Positions 26,337 through 33,707 of a stretch of 64,000 nucleotides of DNA are shown in pieces (positions within the stretch are counted from its first letter, which is position 1; each line of letters opens with the position of its first letter). A program made the position numbers and the translations under genes. Source of the stretch: Paraburkholderia sp. Ac-20340. Its GTDB lineage: Bacteria > Pseudomonadota > Gammaproteobacteria > Burkholderiales > Burkholderiaceae. The notes under the pieces were generated by a model, which was given only the letters and a program-made list of their open reading frames with translations, did not search any database and was not told the origin of the DNA. The stretch lies in assembly GCF_017104965.1 (NCBI RefSeq), contig NZ_JAAGPR010000014.1, positions 62,001 through 126,000 on the forward strand, written 5' to 3'.

Positions 26337-26720
26337 TCACTCGAGAGCACAACGCGTCGCCTGCCACGCGAGCAGACGCCAGTGGCCATCCTCCTGGGTC
26401 TGGATCGCGGTATAGGCAATCGGATAAAGCAGCGCGCCATTGTTGGCTTCCATCTCGATGAGCGCGCGGCCCGAGATCAGACAGGTCTCGGTGCCCACCG
26501 GCAGCACGTCCTGCGACTGGATCTCGATCTGTCGATAGCGGCGACGCCCCGCCGTAATCGCGTCGATAAACTGCTGCTTGGTTTCGCGCTTGCCGTTCGT
26601 GTGCACGAAGGTCGCGCTATCGGAAAGAAGCTGGTCCAGCGACGAGCCGTCGCCATCCACCATCGCGCGGAACCGCTCGCGCTCCAGTCCGCGAATCGCA
26701 TCGATTACTTTCGCCGCCAT
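26337..26720 (-). CDS. NTF2-like / DUF4440 family protein
   Basis: A 127-residue single-domain protein of the SnoaL/NTF2-like superfamily (nuclear transport factor 2 fold, DUF4440 group). It has the typical N-terminal helices with Arg/Glu pairs, the FVHTNGKRETKQQFIDAITAG segment, and a strand-rich C-terminal half ending W-R-L-L-A-W-Q-A-T. Members bind small ligands or act as ketosteroid-isomerase-like enzymes; the role here cannot be told. It is isolated, convergent with leuA and divergent from rpoH across 617 bp. Confidence 0.8.
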   Translation of the reverse strand: MAAKVIDAIRGLERERFRAMVDGDGSSLDQLLSDSATFVHTNGKRETKQQFIDAITAGRRRYRQIEIQSQDVLPVGTETCLISGRALIEMEANNGALLYPIAYTAIQTQEDGHWRLLAWQATRCALE

Positions 26721-26978
26721 TGCTCGAGCCCCTTGCGTGCGAGCCAGCCTGACTCCGCCTACTCACACCTAAGATTTACCCCACGCGCCTGGCTGAAATT
26801 TATACCAGGATTTCGCACATGGATACTTGCGATCAAAGGCTGCGCCCTTATATAAGTGGGCAAGCGCACACGCGCTACGTGAATGCGCGATCCAATGCCG
26901 CAGCCGAGCACTTTCAGATAATTCCGATGTCTATTGATCGTGCTCAGGAATCACAATGCCTGCCCTTCTTCTGACCCG

Positions 26979-26995
26979 CTTAAACGCCGTTTAAG
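26979..26995. repeat. 8-bp inverted repeat in the rpoH upstream region
   Basis: CTTAAACG-C-CGTTTAAG, followed by a second short hairpin ACGAT/ATCGT at 27018-27031. They lie in the 617-bp AT-richer gap between the NTF2-like gene and rpoH, in which I see no gene. They may be regulator binding sites. Confidence 0.45.
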
Positions 26996-27255
26996 ACCAG
27001 ATTAAGAACTGCTCGCTACGATAAGAATCGTGGCAAACATTATTCCGAAGCAGCGCTATTCCAGCCCTTTTTCTCCTCCGTTTCCGGTGTGGAAGCGGTC
27101 CAGTTCTAGAGTCTTTCTTCGGCCCGCCGATGTGCGCGGACCCGTCCGGGCCGCAGGCCCCGTGCAGCTTGCCTGCCAGCGTTTCGCTGAAATCTATTGA
27201 TACAAGTTTTCGATAGCATCAGTGGAACCATGAAGCCCCTACAGACTCCAAGTAA

Positions 27256-27282
27256 TTAGCACTCACTGATTCAGAGTGCTAA
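27256..27282. promoter_or_regulatory. CIRCE element (HrcA operator) upstream of rpoH
   Basis: A perfect match to the CIRCE consensus: TTAGCACTC, nine bases, GAGTGCTAA (27256-27264 and 27274-27282). CIRCE is bound by the heat-shock repressor HrcA. It lies 55 bp before the rpoH start. TTAGCA (27256-27261) and TAACAT (27280-27285), 18 bp apart, could also serve as -35 and -10, which would place repressor and polymerase on the same DNA. Confidence 0.93.
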
Positions 27283-27337
27283 CATCCACCGTGGAGTCGC
27301 TGTCTGACTTTTGCAAGATTCCTGAGGAGTTCGCTAC

Positions 27338-28279
<942 letters not shown>

Positions 28280-28332
28280 TCGACAACGGCGCGGGTCTTA
28301 AGACTCACCTCCCGCGCCAGGCTCCGCCACAT

Positions 28333-28370
28333 AAAAGCCCCGCTCACTGCGAGTGGGGCTTTTTCTTTTT
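28333..28370 (+). terminator. Intrinsic terminator after rpoH
   Basis: AAAAGCCCCGCTC pairs with GAGTGGGGCTTTT (13 bp, one G-U) followed by a T-rich tract. The remaining sequence to cydP (about 300 bp) holds only a possible TATAAC -10 at 28525-28530. Confidence 0.9.
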
Positions 28371-28669
28371 GCGCGCACGGACAACGCGCCGTACAACTTC
28401 GCGCCGTCGTTTTGCGTTCCCTCATAAGATATTTTCGAGATGATGCCGCCCTATCCAGCAAGGGAGCGGCAGAGACTCGGTAAAGGTGTCGCGCAGTTTT
28501 GCATTCGACCCTGTCAATCTGACCTATAACATCTGCATGCAATGCCTTAGCAGTCCGTAGTAGTTAGCAAACGAATCATCGATAAAAAAGGGAGAAGCGA
28601 GCGTTCGCGACGCTGACGACCAGCGCCGGCGCTCCGGAAACAGGACACAGGAAGGAGCCATCCGTCGCC

Positions 28670-28948
28670 ATGCTTTCCACTTCCGGCCAGTCCCGCCGTA
28701 TGCCCACGGAGTTGGGCGCGCGCGTGCTTCGTTGGGCGCGCGGTCCGACCTTCGCGCGCGACATCGTGCTCGTCCTGATCTTCAAGCTCGCGCTGCTGAT
28801 GGCGCTGAAGTACGCATTCTTCAATCATCCGCAAGCCGAAAACATGTCGATGCGGCCCGCGGAAGTCGCACAGGCGATTCTTTCCGTGCCCGTGCCGCCC
28901 GAGTCGACTCCGCCGCAAGCGCACCAGGGGGACCACCATGCCCATTAG
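28670..28948 (+). CDS. cydP: Cytochrome oxidase putative small subunit CydP
   Basis: A 92-residue single-span membrane protein: a basic N-terminal region, one helix (about residues 29-50, ARDIVLVLIFKLALLMALKYAFF) and a Pro/His-rich tail. It overlaps cydA by 11 bp in another frame. This matches the CydP family of small proteins encoded directly upstream of cydA in betaproteobacteria and thought to be an accessory subunit of the bd oxidase. I see no CydX gene after cydB. An AGGAG Shine-Dalgarno lies about 12 bp before the ATG. Confidence 0.85.
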   Translation: MLSTSGQSRRMPTELGARVLRWARGPTFARDIVLVLIFKLALLMALKYAFFNHPQAENMSMRPAEVAQAILSVPVPPESTPPQAHQGDHHAH

Positions 28949-30524
28949 CGAAACTGTAGATCTCTCGCGCCTGCAGTTCGGCGTCACGGCGCTCTATCAC
29001 TTCCTGTTCGTGCCGCTCACACTGGGTCTTTCGTGGCTGCTCGTGATCATGGAATCGGTCTACGTGATGACCGGCAAGCAGATCTACAAGGACATGACGC
29101 AGTTCTGGGGCAAGCTCTTCGCGATCAACTTCGTGATGGGCGTCACCACCGGCCTGACGATGGAGTTCCAGTTCGGCACCAACTGGTCGTACTACTCGCA
29201 TTACGTCGGCGATATTTTCGGCGTGCCGCTCGCAGTGGAAGGTCTGGCCGCGTTCTTTCTCGAATCGACGTTCGTCGGCCTGTTCTTCTTTGGCTGGAAC
29301 CGCATGACGAAGGGCGGCCATCTGATCACCACGTTCTTTGTCGCGCTGGGCTCGAATCTTTCCGCGCTGTGGATTCTGATCGCCAACGGCTGGATGCAGA
29401 ACCCGGTGGGCGCTTCGTTCAACTACGAAACCATGCGCATGGAACTCACCAGTCTGTTCCAGGTGATCTTCAATCCGGTCGCGCAGGTGAAGTTCGTGCA
29501 TACGGTGTCGGCCGGTTATGTGACGGCGTCGATGTTCGTGCTCGGCATTTCCTCGTGGTATCTGCTGCGCCGCCGCGATACCGAATTCGCGTTGCGCTCG
29601 TTTGCCATCGCCGCGGGTTTCGGACTGGCATCGACGCTCTGCGTGATCGTGCTCGGCGACGAATCCGGCTACCGCACCGGCGAAGTGCAGCAGATCAAGC
29701 TCGCCGCGATCGAGGCCGAATGGGACACCGCTCCTGCGCCCGCGCCCTTCACGCTGTTCGGCATCCCTAACCAGAAGGAACAGCGCACCGACTACGCGAT
29801 CCGCATTCCGTATCTCATGGGCATCATTGCGACGCGCTCGATCGACGAACCGGTGATCGGTTTGCGCGATCTGATGGGCCGCGCCGAAGTGCGTATCCAG
29901 AACGGCATGCTTGCCTACGCCGCGCTGCAAAAGATGAAAGACGGCAGCGCCGATAACGACACCCGCGCCGTGTTCGAAGCGCACAAGGCCGACCTCGGCT
30001 ACGGCCTGCTCGTGAAGCAGTTCGCGCCGAATGTCGTCGATGCCACGCCCGAGCAGATCAAGACGGCCGCGAATCACTCGATTCCGCCGGTCGCGCCGGT
30101 GTTCTGGTCGTTCCGCGTGATGGTCGGTCTGGGCATGCTGCTCCTGCTGACCTTCGTGCTGGCGTTCTGGTTCTGCGCGCAGCGCTCGCTGCTGCAGGAC
30201 AACCGGCGCTGGTTCCTGCGCTGGGTCGTCTGGGCAATTCCGCTGCCGTGGCTCGCCGCCGAATTCGGCTGGGTGGTCGCGGAAATGGGCCGCCAGCCGT
30301 GGACCATCGCCGAGGTGCTGCCGACGCATCTTTCCGCCTCGAGCCTCGCGCCCGGCGATGTGTGGCTGAGCCTCGCGGGCTTCGTGGTGTTCTACACGGC
30401 GCTCTTCATCATCGAGATCACGCTGATGTTCAAGTACGCGCGCCTCGGGCCGTCCGCGCTGCATACGGGCCGTTATTTCCACGAGCGCACCGCCACGGTG
30501 ACGAGCGACAACCGCGTCGCCTGA
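28938..30524 (+). CDS. cydA: Cytochrome bd ubiquinol oxidase subunit I
   Basis: A 528-residue integral membrane subunit carrying hemes b558, b595 and d. The heme d ligand His (residue 21, TALYHFLFVPLTLG), the b558 His in VKFVHTVSAGYV and Met in FRVMVGLGM, and a long quinol-binding Q loop between helices 6 and 7 are visible. CydA oxidizes quinol and reduces O2 at high affinity without pumping protons. It is translationally linked to cydP and 31 bp before cydB. Confidence 0.97.
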   Translation: MPISETVDLSRLQFGVTALYHFLFVPLTLGLSWLLVIMESVYVMTGKQIYKDMTQFWGKLFAINFVMGVTTGLTMEFQFGTNWSYYSHYVGDIFGVPLAVEGLAAFFLESTFVGLFFFGWNRMTKGGHLITTFFVALGSNLSALWILIANGWMQNPVGASFNYETMRMELTSLFQVIFNPVAQVKFVHTVSAGYVTASMFVLGISSWYLLRRRDTEFALRSFAIAAGFGLASTLCVIVLGDESGYRTGEVQQIKLAAIEAEWDTAPAPAPFTLFGIPNQKEQRTDYAIRIPYLMGIIATRSIDEPVIGLRDLMGRAEVRIQNGMLAYAALQKMKDGSADNDTRAVFEAHKADLGYGLLVKQFAPNVVDATPEQIKTAANHSIPPVAPVFWSFRVMVGLGMLLLLTFVLAFWFCAQRSLLQDNRRWFLRWVVWAIPLPWLAAEFGWVVAEMGRQPWTIAEVLPTHLSASSLAPGDVWLSLAGFVVFYTALFIIEITLMFKYARLGPSALHTGRYFHERTATVTSDNRVA

Positions 30525-30555
30525 CCCACGCCATCGCCCTTTAAGGAACCACACC

Positions 30556-31692
30556 ATGGACTACGCAACGCTCAAAGTAATCTGGTGGGTGCTGATCGGC
30601 GTGCTGTTGATCGGCTTCTCGCTCACCGACGGCTTCGACATGGGCGCGGCCGTGCTGCTGCCCTTCATCGGCAAAACGGATTCGGAGCGACGCATCGTCA
30701 TCAACACGGTGGGCGCGACCTGGGAAGGCAATCAGGTCTGGCTGATCACCGCGGGCGGCGCGATGTTCGCGGCCTGGCCGCTCGTGTATGCGGCGTCGTT
30801 TTCGGGCTTTTACTTCGCGATGCTGCTCGTGTTGTTCGCGCTGTTTTTCCGGCCTGTGGGCTTCGACTATCGCGGCAAGCGCGACAACCCGAAGTGGCGC
30901 GGCGCGTGGGACTGGGCGCTGTTTATCGGCGGCTTCGTGCCGGCGCTGGTGTTTGGCGTGGCGTTCGGCAACCTGCTGCAAGGCGTGCCGTTCCAGTACG
31001 ACAGCGACCTGCGCGTGACCTACTACGGCAGCTTCTGGGCGCTGCTCAATCCGTTCGCGCTGATCTGCGGGCTCGTGAGTCTCACCATGCTCACCGCACA
31101 CGGCGCGGCGTTCGTGAAGATGAAAAGCGACGGCATCGTGGCCGTGCGCGCGTCGAAGGCGCTGCGCATCACGGCGGGCATCGCGGTGCTGCTGTTTATT
31201 GTGGCGGGCGCGCTGGTGGCGACGCTGATCGGCGGCTTCGTGATCACCAATCCTGCGCCCTACGATTCGGTCGCCAATCCGCTGTTGAAGAGCGTGGAGC
31301 CCGGCACGGGATTGTGGATCAGCAACTATGTGCAGTATCCGTGGATGGCCATCGCGCCGATCCTCGGCATTCTGGGCGGCGTGATCGCCTTCGCGGTGGC
31401 CGGTTCGCGGCTGGAGAAAACCGCGTTCATGGGCACTTCGCTGCTGATCATCGGCGTGATTTTGACGGCGGGATTCTCGATGTTTCCATTCATCATGCCG
31501 TCGTCGCTCGATCCGCGTTCGAGCCTGACGGTGTGGGATGCCACGTCGAGCAAGACGACGCTGGAAATCATGCTGGTCGCCGTGATCATCTTCCTGCCAA
31601 TCGTGCTCGCTTATACGACCTGGGCGTATCGCATCATGCGCGGCAAGGTGACGGTGGAGGCGATCGAGGACAAACGCAATTCGCTGTACTGA
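30556..31692 (+). CDS. cydB: Cytochrome bd ubiquinol oxidase subunit II
   Basis: A 378-residue polytopic protein, partner of CydA. The N terminus (IWWVLIGVLLIGFSLTDGFDMGAAVLLP) and WEGNQVWLITAGGAMFAAWP are the CydB signatures. It has about eight to nine hydrophobic segments. CydB shows the usual internal resemblance to CydA but binds no heme. No cydX-like small ORF follows; only a bidirectional terminator separates it from nagE. Confidence 0.97.
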   Translation: MDYATLKVIWWVLIGVLLIGFSLTDGFDMGAAVLLPFIGKTDSERRIVINTVGATWEGNQVWLITAGGAMFAAWPLVYAASFSGFYFAMLLVLFALFFRPVGFDYRGKRDNPKWRGAWDWALFIGGFVPALVFGVAFGNLLQGVPFQYDSDLRVTYYGSFWALLNPFALICGLVSLTMLTAHGAAFVKMKSDGIVAVRASKALRITAGIAVLLFIVAGALVATLIGGFVITNPAPYDSVANPLLKSVEPGTGLWISNYVQYPWMAIAPILGILGGVIAFAVAGSRLEKTAFMGTSLLIIGVILTAGFSMFPFIMPSSLDPRSSLTVWDATSSKTTLEIMLVAVIIFLPIVLAYTTWAYRIMRGKVTVEAIEDKRNSLY

Positions 31693-31715
31693 TTTCCGAA
31701 TCCATCGCGGAGACA

Positions 31716-31744
31716 AAAAAACCGGCGCCAGGCGCCGGTTTTTT
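31716..31744. terminator. Bidirectional terminator between cydB and nagE
   Basis: AAAAAACCGGCGCC pairs with GGCGCCGGTTTTTT around a single central A. A/T runs on both sides serve both convergent genes. Confidence 0.9.
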
Positions 31745-31773
31745 CATGAGCTTGCAGAACGTCAAGCCGATCT

Positions 31774-33522
31774 TTACGCCGATTGCAGCGAGAGCGCCTG
31801 AGCGTAGCGCGACGCCGCGCTGCCCACGACGATGTGCAGCGTATCCGCCGACACCCACACCACATCCAGCGCATCGAGCCGCGCACGGTCGACCGCGGAA
31901 GGATCGCGCACGATCACGCGCAGACGCGTCGACGCCACGGCATCGAGCGACACGATGTTCGCCGCGCCGCCCAGCACCGCGAGCCAGCGCGAGGGATCGG
32001 GATCGAGCGGACCGGCATCGGCCGCAGCATCGGCCGCCGCAGCAACCGGTGCTGTCTTCACGGCGCTGGCCACAGGCGCGGCCGACGCAGCGACCGCAGC
32101 CGCAGGACGCCCACTCGCAATCTCACGACGAATCTCATCGGCGATGATGTCCGCTTCCGGCCCGATGATGACCTGCACGCTTTCGCCGCCGCGCTTGAGC
32201 ACGCCACGTGCGCCAATCGCCTTGAGCGCCGGTTCGGAAACATGCGCCGGGTCCACCACGTTCAGACGCAGACGCGTCGTGCACGCATCGACCACCTTGA
32301 GGTTGGCCGCGCCGCCGAGCGCATCGATATAACGCGCCGCCCGCGAAGCCGATGCGGCACCGCCCGCCGTCACGCCCGACATCGACGCCGCGATTTCCGT
32401 GTCGCCCGCCGATGCTTCACGGCCCGGCGTCGGCAGATTGAACCGGCGGATGAAGAAGCGGAACAGCCCGTAATACACGACCGCGTAGACGAGGCCGAGC
32501 GGAATCGCTTCCCAGCCATGCGTCGACAGACCGTAGTTCAGGAAGTAGTCGATCGCGCCCGCCGAGAACGTGAAACCGAGCTTGATGTTCAGCAGCGAGC
32601 AGATCGCCAGCGACAGCCCCGTGAGCACCGCGTGGATGCCGTACAGCACCGGCGCGAGGAACATGAAGGTGAACTCGATCGGCTCGGTCACGCCCGTGAG
32701 GAACGACGTGAGCGCCATCGACAGCAGCAGGCCGCCGACCATCGCGCGCTTGTCCTTCGGCGCTTCGTGCAGCATCGCCAGACATGCGGCCGGCAGGCCG
32801 AACATCATCACCGGAAAGAAGCCGGCCATGAAGCCGCCCGCGCTGGGGTCGCCTGCGAAGAAGCGATGCAGGTCGCCCGTGACCGGTGCGCCGCCCGCCG
32901 GCGTGAAGGTGCCGAACACGAACCACACGAGCGAATTGAGAATGTGATGCAGGCCCGTCACCAGCAGCAGACGGTTCAGCAGACCATAGACAAAGGTGCC
33001 GATCGCGCCCGCCGTGGTGAGCCAGTGGCCGGCCGTATCGATCACGGCCTGCACCGGTCCCCACGCATAGCCGAATATCACGCCGAGCAACAGACACACG
33101 AGCCCGGTGATGATCGGCACGAAGCGCTTGCCGCCGAAGAACGCCAGGAACTCGGGCAGCTTGATGTCCTTGAAGCGGTTGTACAACATGCCCGCGACGA
33201 CACCGGCCACAACGCCCGACAGCACGCCCATGTTCAGCTTGTCGTTGATGTCCTTCATCACGGCGGTTTCGACCAGATAGCCGAGCGCGCCCGCGAGCGC
33301 CGCCACGCCGTTGTTATCCTTCGCGAAACCCACGGCAATGCCGATCGCGAACAGCAGCGGAAGATTGTCGAAGATCGCGCCACCGGCATCGGCGATGATC
33401 TTGATATTGAGCATGTCGCTCTGGCCGAAGCGCAGCAGAATGCCCGCAACGGGCAGCACTGCGATCGGCAGCATCAGCGCGCGGCCGAGGCTTTGTATCT
33501 TGAGAAACGGATTGCCATCCAT
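31774..33522 (-). CDS. nagE: N-acetylglucosamine PTS permease, EIICB plus a degenerate second EIIB domain
   Basis: A 582-residue inner-membrane sugar permease. The EIIC domain (about 1-370, LPIAVLPVAGILLRFGQ; GVTEPIEFTFMFLAPVLYGIHAVLTG) imports the sugar. The EIIB domain carries the phosphorylated Cys at residue 414 (VVDACTTRLRL). After an Ala-rich linker comes a second EIIB-like domain (about 505-582) in which the aligned position is Ala530 (AVASTRLRV), so it cannot be a phospho-Cys. GlcNAc specificity is inferred from the linked nagA and SIS genes. Phosphate comes from the EIIA of nagF, just upstream in the operon. Confidence 0.9.
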   Translation of the reverse strand: MDGNPFLKIQSLGRALMLPIAVLPVAGILLRFGQSDMLNIKIIADAGGAIFDNLPLLFAIGIAVGFAKDNNGVAALAGALGYLVETAVMKDINDKLNMGVLSGVVAGVVAGMLYNRFKDIKLPEFLAFFGGKRFVPIITGLVCLLLGVIFGYAWGPVQAVIDTAGHWLTTAGAIGTFVYGLLNRLLLVTGLHHILNSLVWFVFGTFTPAGGAPVTGDLHRFFAGDPSAGGFMAGFFPVMMFGLPAACLAMLHEAPKDKRAMVGGLLLSMALTSFLTGVTEPIEFTFMFLAPVLYGIHAVLTGLSLAICSLLNIKLGFTFSAGAIDYFLNYGLSTHGWEAIPLGLVYAVVYYGLFRFFIRRFNLPTPGREASAGDTEIAASMSGVTAGGAASASRAARYIDALGGAANLKVVDACTTRLRLNVVDPAHVSEPALKAIGARGVLKRGGESVQVIIGPEADIIADEIRREIASGRPAAAVAASAAPVASAVKTAPVAAAADAAADAGPLDPDPSRWLAVLGGAANIVSLDAVASTRLRVIVRDPSAVDRARLDALDVVWVSADTLHIVVGSAASRYAQALSLQSA

Positions 33523-33572
33523 CGAACTGCCTCCAGTCCCTGTCTCTTGCGTGACGTATTGAGGTGAGAGAA

Positions 33573-33601
33573 ACCGGCGCGCGATCGCTGCGCGCGCCGG
33601 T
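33573..33601. repeat. 11-bp hairpin in the nagF-nagE gap
   Basis: ACCGGCGCGCG pairs with CGCGCGCCGGT around a 7-nt loop. On the minus strand it is followed by TTTCTCTC. It may stabilise mRNA or partly terminate, tuning nagE relative to nagF. A second perfect 8-bp hairpin lies at 33681-33701. Confidence 0.55.
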
Positions 33602-33619
33602 GTGATTTACGACGCTTAA

Positions 33620-33658
33620 TGCAATGACTTAGTGCGATGACTTCGTGCACTTAATCAG
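33620..33658. repeat. Three tandem 13-bp repeats
   Basis: TGCAATGACTTAG, TGCGATGACTTCG and TGCACTTAATCAG stand head to tail; the first two differ at two positions, the third is diverged. They lie in the nagF-nagE intergenic region between two hairpins. The 185-bp gap contains no gene. Confidence 0.55.
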
Positions 33659-33680
33659 GATACTTAACGATTGAATCTGC

Positions 33681-33701
33681 CGACCGCGTGAATCGCGGTC
33701 G
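33681..33701. repeat. 8-bp hairpin just after nagF
   Basis: CGACCGCG pairs with CGCGGTCG around TGAAT, six bases past the nagF stop. It lacks a U tract on the minus strand. Confidence 0.5.
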
Positions 33702-33707
33702 AGCGGA

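Noticed and set aside
28371..28669. Search for an FNR/ANR site (TTGAT-N4-ATCAA) before cydP
   Set aside because: No acceptable match was seen, so oxygen-dependent control of cydPAB is not claimed.
30585..32147. 520-codon plus-strand frame overlapping cydB and the nagE 3' end
   Set aside because: It runs through a strong bidirectional terminator and has Arg/Ala/His-rich composition typical of a shadow frame. cydB and nagE are clear in the other frames.
33620..33658. Tandem repeats considered as a CRISPR-like array
   Set aside because: The units are adjacent without spacers, only 13 bp and only three, so this is a short tandem repeat.
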